NCBI GenBank assembly: GCA_016647705.1
Contig: CM028333.1
Coordinates: forward strand, 9,250,616-9,314,615
DNA from: Eucommia ulmoides
Lineage: Eukaryota > Streptophyta > Magnoliopsida > Garryales > Eucommiaceae
Direction of reading: 5' to 3'
Length of the DNA: 64,000 bases
Under the pieces are notes generated by a model, which saw only the letters and a program-made list of their open reading frames with translations, did not search any database and was not told the DNA's origin. The position numbers and the translations under genes were made by a program. Shown here piece by piece: positions 51,172 to 62,565 of this stretch (position 1 is its first letter; the number at the start of each line of letters is the position of its first letter).

Positions 51172-53286
51172 TGTCACAACCCGTCCCGGACACCCATCAT
51201 CCCGGGGCTGGCGTGACTACAGCATGACATCACCAAAACTCAAATAACCTAATAGAAATGACAATATACACCCACTGTATAATACATACATCTATTATAG
51301 GGGGCGTACCCGGCCCGAAGTTTTTCTAACTAAAAGTATTTATCCATGAACATTCTTAGGTTCGCCTTTGACAGCTTCTCTCAATCGTCCACATGACTCC
51401 ATCACATAGCTCTACCTAGTGCCAGTAGGGGACCGACTCCTAACTGTTGTACCTGCGAGTGTACTGCTTTCTTAGTAAAACATTTTTAAAATATTAATAC
51501 GTTCTAAATATTTCCACAATTTAGTATGGATCCAGCACAAGTATATAAGCAATGAGAATAAAGCGATATAGATAAGTTTCATCCAAATCCATCTAGTATA
51601 AAATCCTACCAATCATCATAATAAATAATATCAAATCAACCGATATACGTAAAAGACCACATCTCAAGCACCAATCTTAGACACACATCTCCAACACACA
51701 CACACTGGTCAGCCCTAGTGATCATTTTAACCTCACGATCGGGAGTTGCAACGGTACCGTAACATTCATAGGAATGCCTTCTTACGAAATATCCACACCC
51801 CTTCTTGGAGAGAAATATAATCCACACCCTTTACGGGGAGAACAACCATGGCATCGTCAAAATCAAATACAGTATCATCGAATCATAACTCAATAAATAT
51901 TGCCTACTCAACATCGTCAAATCACCACGTCTACCACTTTTCTCAAAACCAGCTTTTAAATTCAAAAATCATATTTCACAATTTCTTTTAAAGAAAACGT
52001 CCGATTTTATCAAAACCACTTTTCCACCATTTATTTTTTTAGAAAACCAGGCATTTTTAGAAAAATAGATGTTTCCTATTCTCTTTTTAAAAACACCGTC
52101 TAATTTCACCAAATCTAGCGGAAATTCATTTTCAACTTCTTTTTGAAAACTATCGAAATCCTCCGGAAATCCAGTTTACCAACTCATTCAAATCCTGCTT
52201 GATCCATATCATTTATAAATTCATACAGTTTAAATAATCACATATTTCATCATATATATACATAGAAAAATAGTTTGACAAGAAGACAGTACAGTCACCT
52301 CGATATCTGTTTTGCAACACTGACACTGCCCGCACTTTATCTGGACGCCAGTGCCTATGAACCTAATAGTGACAGATTCTAAATTAATATCTTATCTAAA
52401 ACATCCTAATCATGCAATGCGGACCCTATAGTCCGAATCGTTACTAATTTTATGTACCACGTACTTAAAATTAATTAATCGTCATGAAATTATTATGATT
52501 TTAGGATTTTTAACACTAACTAAAATTTAATTTAACGAGAATTAATAATCGATTGAAGTTTCACCTGTTTCCGAAACGTTTGGCGACCACGAGATGGGGT
52601 TTAGATTTTCCTGGGGTGGTTTCTGCAATTTCTCCCCCTCCCCCCCCCCCCCTCCCCCTTTTTTTTTTTTTTTTTGCGCCTACTGTTTCTGTTTCTGTTT
52701 CAGTTTGCGATCTTGACGACCGACGCTGGAGAACTCTCGTCGCCGACCAAAACTCTCCGCCAACCTTCACCGTGGGCGATCAACACACATACCCGCAACA
52801 GCATAGCAGAACACACACACACACTCACGCACAATCTCTGTCTGAACACAGCAGTCCCACCGACGACAACCCACGACGATAACACACCGCCGGAGTGAAC
52901 GACCTCTCTGTCGAACGGACGGACATCACGCATACATATAACAACGGTCTGAACGATGGACAAAGCACACACACACATACACACACACAAACGCAGTTAA
53001 CGACGAGCCGAACATATTACCGAACACTTACAGGACGACCGGCGACGATCACCCACCACCTGTACCGAACCACCTTCTCTCTCTCTCCTAAAATTTGACA
53101 ACGGCACACCCACGAAGCTCTCCGTCGACCAAACACACCACCCCACATGATCGTCGACCACCGAATACCCACGCACACCCACAACCCTGTAATCGGAACA
53201 CCCTGCCTCGCCGACTGATCAGACGAAATTCCTTCCTACCGTCGATCACGAACCCCCTCCTCCGATCTTCCCTCTCTCTCTCTAGA

Positions 53287-53331
<45 letters not shown>

Positions 53332-53778
53332 CAGAATGGATTCCCGACCCTCGATCATGAGTTTCTTGATCCTTTCACATGCATGATTTTAGTGGGTCGA
53401 TTTCATCCACGCATGCCACGTCGTTTTTTCGCTCCAACTCCCTGCCAGCCAGCTACTTCCTCCGACCGCCGGTTTATGGGTATGAATTTTTTTTTTATTT
53501 AATTGCTCTCTCCTCCCCCCAATTTCCTTCAAACCTTGATTTTAATCCTTTTCAACTTTTAAAAGTTTCTAAGATTTTCAATTTCACCCCCTGAAAGTTT
53601 CATTTAAATGTTAAATGTCAATTTACCTCCCTAAATTAGGATTTACTGTTTCTATATTTTCAATTTGACCCCTAGACTTTCTATTTGAATTTTTAATTGT
53701 CCTAGTTTCACCCTGAATTTTCACAATTACCCTGAAATACCACTGAAATGACGTACATGCTACGATTGAGGTCTTACA
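51172..53778 (-). mobile_element. Solo LTR of family 1 inside the MULE transposase gene
   Basis: On the minus strand it begins TGTAAGACCTCAATCG and ends GGGACGGGTTGTGACA, matching both ends of the solo LTR at 25-27 kb. The flanks repeat ttagg (51167-51171 and 53779-53783). At 2,607 bp it is longer than the other copy, partly from C, T and CA runs (about 52,637-52,675; 53,290-53,330). It separates GHYGEMTSNMAEYFNS from the SWIM finger exon. No internal retrotransposon sequence remains. Confidence 0.9.
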
Positions 53779-54358
53779 TTAGGTCCATCCACCGTATTCT
53801 AATTTTGTCAATCAACAGTATTGCAGGCAAATGACGATATTCACTTATCCAAGAGTTGAAATATTCCGCCATGTTTGATGTCATCTCACCATAATGTTTT
53901 CCCTGAAAAAGAAAGCATTATTGAATTTCATTGCAGATAGATCGTGCATGAATCGCTGAACTTTTTCTCCGCCTTCGTACATTATCTGATCATACAACAT
54001 TTTATAAACTTCCGGTGTGTGCCCATACGCCAACCCATTCAATTTCTGAATCATTAATTCCTTGAGTGCGGTGTTTCTCCCAGTCATTGTAGCCCTTAGA
54101 TTCATCTTTAAATGCAATAGGCAATATGCATGGTGGCAATTTGGGAATACATTCCGTACTCCCTCTAATATACCATTATGATGATCTGAAATAAATGTTA
54201 TCACAAGATCCGCCGCAACGATCTTTCTGAACTCAGATAAAAACCAATTCCAATTCTCATCATTTTCTACATCCACAATTGCAAATGCAATTGGGAACAT
54301 CCCTGCAAAAACAACCCAATCACAAAAAATCTCAATCAATAAACACATATGATATATT

Positions 54359-54372
54359 TGTTACATGTAACA
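54359..54372. promoter_or_regulatory. Palindrome in a transposase intron
   Basis: A single exact TGTTACATGTAACA in the intron between the exon ending with EKDGNQ and the exon starting GMFPIAFAIV. It is the only site between the flanking coding exons. Confidence 0.8.
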
Positions 54373-55739
54373 TACGTTTTTAGTTTTTTTAGTGTCATCT
54401 GAAAAAATGTTGTACTATACACTAAATGAAAATCATTTACTGACATCACCTTGGTTGCCATCTTTTTCCGTCGCAGCTAATAAATTTCCTTTATATCGGC
54501 CGGTAAGAAATGTTCCATCAAGGGACACCATTGGTCAGCAGAAGCATCAACCATGAATACATGCTTCGAATGCGACAAACATGCGTCTGAAATGTCCCGT
54601 GTCCTCATCATAATCGAGTGTAACATGATTCCCGAGGTTCGTCTATCTACATTTATCAACATACCATCGTAATTGGTCTTACGATGTTGAATAATCCCCA
54701 AACACGCTGTTTCTGGCCTTTTCTACACCAAGCCAAGCATTGCGATACGAGATCTCAATACCATATTGCCTCTTGAAATTGTCAACTACATCAATAGGGC
54801 GCGTTTTTGGGTTTGTCCATACGTCATCGATCAAACAACCAGAAACAATCTCCAAGCTCATTCGTTTGTTTTTGTTTTTGCGGAAAGCAGACCCACAAGT
54901 GTGTTTATTTATCAGATTCCGAATGTAGAATATACCATTTTCTAGCATTACACGTTCGTGCACAAACCATGGGTATTTATTTTCCTCTCTAAGTGCACGT
55001 GCAGCTGTCACGGGCACTTTGTCATTTTTTAAATAATAGAAATTGAATCCAATCTTAATTGCATATTTTTTTAATACATCCCGGAATTCGCTTGTTCCGC
55101 CTCTGAATTTTTAACCCTCCTCTTGGATCCCATTAGCCCACTGAGATGACAATAATACCCTGTCATTACTCCGCTGCAAAATGTCGTCGTAACTACCTAT
55201 GTAGTCAAGTTCATCTTCGTTGTCTCTACCACTGTTTAACAGTGCAGTGGCACTCGTTGATGTACCATTCAATCTACTAGAATCGTTCAGTCTTATTTGG
55301 ATGCATATATCCAACAACTCAATGTTCTGATGCGCTGTTAGCAACATCATCTCCTCAAAGTCGTTTTGGTCAGCAAGCATGCAGTTGGAATGGCCATGCA
55401 ATGCGTATGACAAGTCAAATTTTGACTTAACTAATTCTGGCTATTTGCTTACAATCTTGTTACACAAATCACTAATGTTGTTGTTGTTGACAATCCTCAA
55501 AACTGCATTCGCCTTCTCGTAATTGCACATGCATGCAATCGAAAAATGACCCCTGCTGACATACCAATAACCATCAGAACACATGATCCCCTCTTTTTTT
55601 GCAAAATATAATATGTTACATCTAATATCACCATATATCCACACTGTGGAGTACCTATGTTAAATGTGACATACCCATTTTCCGTTAAAATGTAACAATG
55701 CCTAACAATGTAACACGGTATATGTACAAATATTATGTG

Positions 55740-56154
55740 TATCAGCACACAGTTATGCTTATGTTACATATAACATGACCCTTTTTCGTTAAAATGTAAC
55801 ACGTCCTAATAATGTAACACGCTATGTGTACAAATGTAATGTTTATCAACACACAATTATGCTTGTGTTACATGTAACATGCTATACGTACAAACGTTAT
55901 GTGTATCAGCACACAATTATGCTTATGTTACATGTAACATGTATCTTTCCTTGTTAAGAAAATGTAACACTCTATATGAATGTAACACGCTATGCGTACG
56001 CCGTTATGTGCATGAACACACAATTATGTTTATGTTACATGTAACATACACCTTTTTCTTGTTAAAAAATGTAACACGCCATCAAAAATGTAACATGCTA
56101 TACGTATGACGTTATGTACATCAACACATAATTGTGCTTGTGTTACATGTAACT
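55740..56154. promoter_or_regulatory. Palindrome cluster 5 (first intron of the transposase gene)
   Basis: Exact sites start at 55866, 55926 and 56033, with variants at 55762 (TGTTACATATAACA) and 56141 (one mismatch). The region is a degenerate tandem repeat with shared phrases such as acacaattatgcttatg and tgtaacacgctat. It lies just downstream of the inferred promoter and exon 1. Confidence 0.85.
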
Positions 56155-56558
56155 TACTATATGTACAACGTCATGTGTGTTATTGTACTGCATTACATTT
56201 CAATCCAAAAAACTACTATGTATATCGATCAACAACTAAGATCACTTAATCATGCCTTCGTAAAGCATTTTCATACACGTATGTTCGACAACAAGAACTT
56301 CATCAACCAAAAACTAGGTCTTTGTACGCGTTACTGTCGAAAAACCCTAACTTGATAATCAATATGTCCCTAAAAATCACTACGATTGGCATATATCAAA
56401 TGAGGATGTTTGTTACCTGTTGTTGATCGGCTCGGAATGATTTATCAATTGCCTTTCCATATCTGCTCTGCTTCGATCGTCTCTCTCTACGTCCACGGCG
56501 ATTTCTTGATTTTGAAATTTGAAATGCAATGTATATTAGGAAAAACACCATGATTTGA

Positions 56559-56570
56559 TATTTATAGTAT
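56559..56570 (-). promoter_or_regulatory. Putative TATA box of the nested MULE transposase
   Basis: The minus strand reads catactataaatatc about 100 bp before the ATG at 56,460, followed by a purine-rich exon and a donor (caacag|gtaaca) at 56,416. Confidence 0.45.
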
Positions 56571-56779
56571 GTTTTCACAACTGAAAAACTGGATTGATTA
56601 CTGGAAATCATTTTCGCGTACAACGGGAAGGCAAATCGTCACCGAAATGTGTACGATACTCGAATTTGGGACTGATCTGTGCACAGTAAATTCAGCGAGG
56701 GACTGCGTTATTCGGTAAAACATGAAATGGTTCTATTGGTAGATTAAGGCTAATAATGGGTTCAACCGGTAATTTTCCC

Positions 56780-57431
56780 TAAATTAAACCCTTTAGTTTT
56801 TTGTTTTTTTGTCACTTTTGCATATAAAATAAAATTCATATAATCTTAGTTTTTGCATTCATATTTTCATATTTATTCACTTATTTGAGTTTGCCCATTT
56901 AAAGTAAAGAAGTCTTCATAAAACATATATAAATACTCCCCGGGGACCATCCTTATCGAATTCTTAATATTCAATAAGAGGTTATACCGGAGGAACATTT
57001 CAAAAAATCCAAAAACTTGTCCCACCTTATTTGTGAAAATACCAAAAAGATTTTATAAGAAGAAAATGATTTCAAAAGAAAATAAAATACTCGGACTAAA
57101 CTAATTGGACTTAATTGGACATAAGATAACGTTTTTGGACAGGCGTCTTGGGGTGCCTAACACCCTACCCAAGCGTAACTGACCCCTGAGCCTTTAAATG
57201 AATCTTTAGTTTGACCGTATTTTTTTGGAGTCAATTTTTTACTTAGACTTTTTAAATTGTTTTCTAAAAAGTCGGTGACCTAGCACACCATTTAAATCCA
57301 ATACTAAGTGGCGACTCCTTATTTTTTTTTAAAATGGCCTAAGTATTTTTTTGAAAGCCGGTGCTTTAAAAACCCTCTCTTCTTAAGATTATTTATTATT
57401 TTTTTCTTTTTTGGAAAATCAAGGCGTGTCA
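56780..57431 (+). repeat. 3' LTR, second part
   Basis: It resumes taaattaaaccctttag and ends aaggcgtgtca, matching 37,120-37,758 of the 5' LTR. Confidence 0.9.
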
Positions 57432-57437
57432 ATTGAT

Positions 57438-58115
57438 ATTTGGACTCAGATTTTGAAATTAATCTATGGAATGTTCAGTTAATCTCAAAATGAGTTAAAT
57501 GAAAGTCTCATAATTCTAATTGGTCCCCCCGAGTAAGTCGATTGAGACAATTTTATGAATTAGAAAATTTAGGGGGCCTAATTGAAAATTTTGAGAAACT
57601 TTAAATCGGCATCCAAAAGGGATATGTTAAATATTTTCAAATGATTATTCCTGAAAAAACTCAAATTGGAACTCCAGTTTAGGTTCGGAACGCCAAAAGA
57701 AAGTTTCAGGGTCAAAATACTAAATTTGATTAGATTGAAATGAATCTTGAAAAGTTTATCATGTTTTATTTTGTTGATTCGGGTTTTCAAATTATATTTG
57801 GCAAAAAACAAGTAAAATCAAAAGTATTTAGAAATTTTCATTTTGACCCTTAAGTTTAGTCATTTTCGAAAATTCATGAAATTGGTGAAAATTGAAAATC
57901 ATTTTGAAATCGATTGAATTTTGGATAATCCAATTTTGTGTTTTCGTATAATTTATTGTGGCAAATTACATCAAGAATAAAAGAAATTAAAATGAAAAAG
58001 AAAAAAAAGAAGAGAAAAAAAATATAGAAAGGGAAAGAAAAAGAAAAAGAGAAATAGGACAAGGGTTCTACAAGTAGGTTGTTGGTAAAATTCTCTGTTC
58101 CCACGTAGGTGATCT
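57438..58115. other. Flank of the Tat/Ogre-like insertion, no gene seen
   Basis: AT-rich DNA with an A/G-rich tract at 57,985-58,050. It continues the sequence found left of 35,900 (ggactaaattgaaattttga), as expected for a single target site. Confidence 0.5.
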
Positions 58116-58868
58116 AATATTTTAAAAATCGGACCAGAGCACTTGGTTCAACCGGTTGAACTGCCACCCGAGCTAGTTTCTGGTCCGGTTAACCCCTCAA
58201 AATCGTTTTAACCTAAAAATTGCTGAACTGGCCGGTTCAAACCGATCGAACCGCCGGACTCCTGAACCGGAACGCGCCACAAAGAACCGACCAATTTTTT
58301 TTTACATTTCTCATTTCTATAAATTGCTTCGAAAAAAAAACTAAATCCTAAAAGACGCGTAGCTGCCTTGCTGCCTCCGTCTGCTTTTCTTCCTCTCAAC
58401 TCCGATCTCTGGCCGCCTCCGTCTGTTTGTTTTGATGATGGAAAGCTCTTTTTTCGAAAGACGAACTTTGCTTCTCTGGCAGTCTTTGATAGTTCGACGA
58501 AAGTTGTCGACGAGTGTAGACAGACTATCGGAGTTCCAATTTTGCCTTTGATGGTCAAAACTCAAAAGCTCATAGAACCCCATCTCAAATCGGCTTTTAT
58601 CAGATAGAGATAGAGAGAAAGAGAGGGAGGGAATGCCTTAATTGCATCTAGATGTAACAATTCTTTTGAGATGGGTTTGAGGGGAGTAGCTGGTGGCCAC
58701 TCTATTGATGATATTAGTGTCATCAAATAATATTAAAATAAATAATATGTTTTTAAATTAAAAAAAAAAAAAAAAAAAAAAAAGAGTAAAGGGATGGGGG
58801 CATTTACTTTTAGATAAGTTTTGGGTAGTTTCAAAAGTAAGTATATTAAAGTAGATGACAAAGGGGTA

Positions 58869-58940
<72 letters not shown>

Positions 58941-59047
58941 TTAATGATGTAATTATGATATCACAGTTCAATCGCGGTTTGCCTACCGGTGACCCGTGAC
59001 CTGAGAAATTTTCCGATTCGATGTCCGGTCCAGTTTTTAAAACATTA
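58116..59047. mobile_element. Candidate MITE with ttttaaaaa-cggacc ends
   Basis: The left end aatattttaaaaatcggacc pairs with the complement at the right (a gttttaaaaactggacc form). The inner parts share aaccgg/ccggtt words. The flanks aggtgatct (58107-58115) and aggtagtct (59048-59056) could be a 9-bp duplication with two mismatches. The interior holds a GC-richer stretch (58,350-58,570) and (CT)n/(TA)n runs (58,870-58,936). No protein is recognised. Confidence 0.5.
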
Positions 59048-59059
59048 AGGTAGTCTAGG

Positions 59060-61459
59060 GTTCAAGTCTTGGTGGGTGTAATTTTGAGTTATTGTTCAAA
59101 TTTTAATAAAATTTAAATAATAAATAAAATGAATAAATAAATAAATATGGACGGTGCGCGCCACAAGCGCACCACCCCACCACCCAACCCCGCATGGACA
59201 CGTGTCCATGCGGCCCCCTTCTCTCTCCCTAAGTATCTTGAAAAAAAAAGTTTAAAAAAAAAATGGCCCAAAAAAATGGTGCCCTCTGACCCAGAACAGA
59301 AAAAAATGGCAACCCCCTATCGCATCACTTAAAAAAAATCAGCAGGTGTGGGTTGTCTATAAAAGGCAGCCCCCCTCCCCCCCAATTTGGAAAGGTTGAA
59401 AAAAATTGGAGGGAGATTTTCAGCTAAAAAGGCAAAACCAAAGAGTGAGAGAGAGTATGAGAAAAATCTTGGAGGTTTGGGAGGGTGTTTGGGCCGAAAA
59501 AAGGCAAAAGTGCAAGGGGATTGGGCTTCTATTTTGGTTTTTTTTTTTTTGTTAAATGGGGCTTTGGGATCTCCTTGAGAGAAAATCAAGATAAAGGAAA
59601 TGAGTGGGGGTTTCCACAAGCATAATACACATACACACACATATACATATATATAAAGGGTTATTAGTGGTTGATTTTTTTTTTTGGAAAATGGGGGTTT
59701 TCGGCAGAACAAAAAGGGAGTAGGAAAAGAAGAAGAAAGGGAAGAAACACTCCACCCCCAAGTAAGTTTTTCCTACTCTCCAACTAAATTTTTATTTTTG
59801 TTTAAACCGCTTGAAAAGAATGACCTAAATTTGGACAAAACTTAAAAGAACATTCTACTGGAACACTTAAAAAACGGTTTACTTTTCTGCATTTATCTTC
59901 CTGTTCTACGTCTTTTCACACTTTTATTTTCTGTATTTATTTTTCTTGTTCTGCGGCTTTTTGCGCGTTTTATTGTATTTAATTTGTATTTTGTGCCTTT
60001 CCGCGCTTTCATTTTATTGTATTTGTTTTTCTATTTTGTGCTTTTCCATGCTTTTATTTTTCTGTTTTGCACCTTTTGCGCTTTTATTTCTGTAATTGTA
60101 TTTTACGCATTTTATATATTGTGTTACATTTTTGTAAATATTTGTTTTCTTGCATAAAAAAAATAAAAAAAATGAATTGATTGTTTCGGTTCTAAAATAA
60201 AAAATCAAAAAATCAAAAACAAAAAATAAAATAAAATAACAAAAATAAAAATCAAAACGACGAAAAATCTTAACTTGAAATCTAAGAAATGGAGAATATT
60301 CTGTACCATCGTTTCAGATTTTCTGACCAGTGTGAAATTTTCAAATAGTGGGTTTAGGAAGGCACTACCCTAAGTCAGGTTTTGAGTTTTGGATAAGTTG
60401 ATAAAAAAGAAGAAGAATTTTCTGCATGTCAAATATTCTTGTCACAAAAAATATATAAGCATGTTTTTTCAAAAAAATGATTTTTCTAAAAAAATCAAAT
60501 CATTTTTGTTTCTTATATATATGTGTGTGTGTGTGTTTTCAAAGATCAAATTTTCTAAAAATGTGTTTTACTGTATTTTTCCTAACTAATCAACTCCCAT
60601 ATCTTTTTCTAAAAAAATTATTGAAAAAAATAAAAGAAAAAGAGTTTTGCATTTCGAAAAAAAATATGAAACTTTAACATGCATATTAAATTCTTCCCTT
60701 TTATCAAAATAACCTAAACTTGAAACACGAGACATTAAACCCTATCGGGGGTCATCTTTATTAAATCATTGATATTTGATAAGCGATCATACCGGGAAAC
60801 ATTTAAAAAAATAAAAACAAAACAAAATTTGTTTTTTCATTCTATTAAAAAAATGGTTTTCTCTTTATGAAAAATGAAAAAAAAAATTAAAATTAAAATT
60901 AAAAAACGAAAAACGAAAAAAATATATATATTCTCCTTATTTTAAAAAACCAAAAAAAAAAAAAAAACAACCGAAAACAAAATTAAAGAAAAAAAAAATT
61001 AAATTAATTAAAAAAAACAATATTTTTAAAAGAAGATATTTCATGGTCAAGTAAAACATTCGGAATTAAATTTTGATTGAAGTTAATTGGATAATGTACC
61101 TTCTTCAAACGGGCATCTTGTGGTGCCTAATACCTTCCCCGAGTGTAACTGACCCCTAAGCCCTTTAAAAATGAATCTCTGGTCGGACCGTGCTTTTGAA
61201 GTCAAAGTTTTACTTATTCCATTTTTTAAATTGTTTTTCAAATAAAAATTCGATGAGCTAGCGTACCAATTAAACTCAATGTTAGGTGGTGACTCATTTT
61301 TTTTTTTTCTAAAAATTGGCTGAAGTTATTTTATGAGAAAATCGACGCTTTTAAAAGTTCCTCTCTGTAATGTTTTCAAAAAATAAAAACAAAATAAAGG
61401 CTTATATTTATATGTATTTATTATGTTTATTTTATTTTTCAAAAAACTGGGGTGCGCCA
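59060..61459 (+). repeat. 5' LTR of a second Tat/Ogre-like element (start uncertain)
   Basis: Its end, gggtgcgcca, is followed directly by a primer-binding site. The end region matches the other element's LTR (gtaactgacccctaagcc; accttccccgag), so they are relatives. A TATA box tctataaaaggc lies at 59,352-59,363. I could not fix the left edge; it lies between the MITE at 58,116-59,047 and the TATA box. Most of the interior is A- or T-rich. Confidence 0.65.
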
Positions 61460-61480
61460 GCTGGCGACTCTGCTGGGGAC
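61460..61480 (+). promoter_or_regulatory. Primer-binding site of the second Tat/Ogre-like element
   Basis: The sequence gctggcgactctgctgggga lies immediately after the LTR end, homologous to 37,759-37,779. Confidence 0.75.
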
Positions 61481-61658
61481 ATTTTTAGATGGTTGAGCTT
61501 ACAATATCCCAATAAGTCCAAAAAAAAAATATATCTAAATCCAAATGTCATATTTTATTCTGTAATCTCTCCATTCTTTATTTGTAAATAAGTACGTGTT
61601 CGTGTGTTGGGTTTTATTTTTCTTTCATGATGTATATATTTGTTCCCCCTTCTTCATG

Positions 61659-61659
<1 letters not shown>

Positions 61660-61725
<66 letters not shown>
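61660..61725. repeat. (TTA)n microsatellite
   Basis: About 22 trinucleotide units. The poly-Leu, poly-Ile and poly-Tyr ORFs across it are artefacts. Confidence 0.97.
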
Positions 61726-61727
<2 letters not shown>

Positions 61728-62565
61728 TTCTTGCATTGTTGTTATATTGTACACTCTTCCAAGACACAAGCACAAATTGCATTGCATCCACATTTATCCC
61801 AATCATAACTCTTAGAAGAGCTGATAGTAGGAGTGAAGCCGTAAGGTCCATCTGCTGGGTCTAGTTCTGAAACCATGCAGGATTAGAAAAAAGTTGATAG
61901 TAGGAACTAGGCCGCTCGTGTTTATCCGTCGGGACCGGTTTCGAAACTCACCTTGCTTGAAACACCAACCAACAATAGATATTCCTTCGGGACTCCAGAG
62001 GTTTGAAGATCTGAGAACCGAGCATTTAATAGGATGCATCAGTTAAAAGTCATGAGGCTCATATAGTGATCCCATGTCTAGGTGTCGTTCGAACCTTCAC
62101 AGGACACTTGATTCTAGGAAATGGAAGAGGATTTTGTATATTGTGTCTAGAATGATGATGTTTTAGGGGAGTCTTAGAACAAAACAAGTTTAAGATTTCC
62201 AGTATTGGTGAAGAATTCAATGACGAAGGAATTCCTATAAGTCTCAAGGTAATTGTTATCGAGTCTATAATTTTCTTTCAAAGTTTTATGTCATTGGCTC
62301 AGTGCCATTCGATATGGTTGTAATAATATGTCAAGTTCCTTGAGACAAATGAAAATTCTTTCTCCAAATAGTTGCTTTTATAGATAATCATCACTGAAAT
62401 TGAAAATTTTAAACTCGATTGGGTCTCAGGCTACCTTGGATTCTGTGAACTAACAAATTGGATTCCGTCCAGTGTTTCGAAAAAGAATTGGTCCCAAAAA
62501 GTGATCCTTGTTCCCCGTTCTAAAGTCCGATCTTCACCCATAGTCGAACTTAAAACCGTTCTAAA
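61726..62565. other. Leader of the second Tat/Ogre-like element
   Basis: Homologous in part to 37,900-38,323 of the first element (gtccgatcttcaccc; cgattgggtctcagg). It contains two diverged copies of a phrase gctgatagtaggag at about 61,820 and 61,900. No ORF of note is present. Confidence 0.5.

Larger units (their letters stand above)
50644..56460 (-). pseudogene. MULE transposase of the nested element, split by a solo LTR
   Basis: A leader/exon 1 with ATG at 56,460 (MERQLINHSEP) ends at a donor near 56,417. Coding resumes near 55,600 (SDGYWYVSRGHFSIACM), then FDLSYALHGHSNCMLADQND and the MuDR region. The DDE core has Asp in VSLDGTFLTG (54517-54519), Asp in FISDHHNGIL and Glu in MAEYFNSWIS. 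An intron lies near 54,440-54,303. After the LTR insertion at 51172-53778 come the SWIM finger (CSCKQWQIKGFPCVH), a PGRPKK basic motif and a knuckle-like CGRCGKMGRHNRKTC, ending at 50,644. In-frame stops include 55441, one near 55,110, two near 54,660-54,690, and 54535 (CGA to TGA in CRPMVSLDG). The gene was dying by stop codons as well as by insertion. Confidence 0.88.
43972..56779 (-). mobile_element. Kaonashi/VANDAL-like MULE with transposase and ULP1-type gene, and a dispersed palindrome
   Basis: It interrupts the 3' LTR of the Tat/Ogre-like element with a 9-bp duplication, taaattaaa (43963-43971 and 56780-56788). There is no long TIR. A 20-bp inverted match, gaaaactaccgattaaaccc (44004-44023), pairs with the complement of gggttcaaccggtaattttc (56758-56777), so the left copy is slightly internal. 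Both genes read right to left: transposase 56.5-50.6 kb and a DUF1985-like/ULP1 gene 49.9-45.1 kb. MULEs with weak or no TIRs and a ULP1-type gene are known as Kaonashi in Arabidopsis and CUMULE in melon. Nineteen exact TGTTACATGTAACA sites lie in the non-coding parts. A solo LTR of 2.6 kb sits inside the transposase gene. Confidence 0.88.
35907..57431 (+). mobile_element. Tat/Ogre-like LTR retrotransposon, gag only, with nested insertions
   Basis: The 5' LTR (35907-37758) begins TGTAGACAC and ends GGCGTGTCA. The 3' LTR begins at 42775 with TGTAGACAC and ends at 57431 with GGCGTGTCA, after the nested MULE. The outer flanks repeat attgat (35901-35906 and 57432-57437), so this is one insertion. 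A primer-binding site follows the 5' LTR and a purine tract precedes the 3' LTR. The internal region is only 5 kb: a degraded gag, an unrecognised stretch and a minisatellite, with no protease, RT, RNase H or integrase. It is a non-autonomous, gag-bearing derivative. Confidence 0.9.

Noticed and set aside
52553-53502. Overlapping Thr/Pro/His-rich ORFs on both strands
   Set aside because: They arise from CA/TG and C/T runs in the solo LTR at 51,172-53,778.
61596-61864. Poly-Leu, poly-Tyr and poly-Ile ORFs
   Set aside because: Three frames of one (TTA)n microsatellite.
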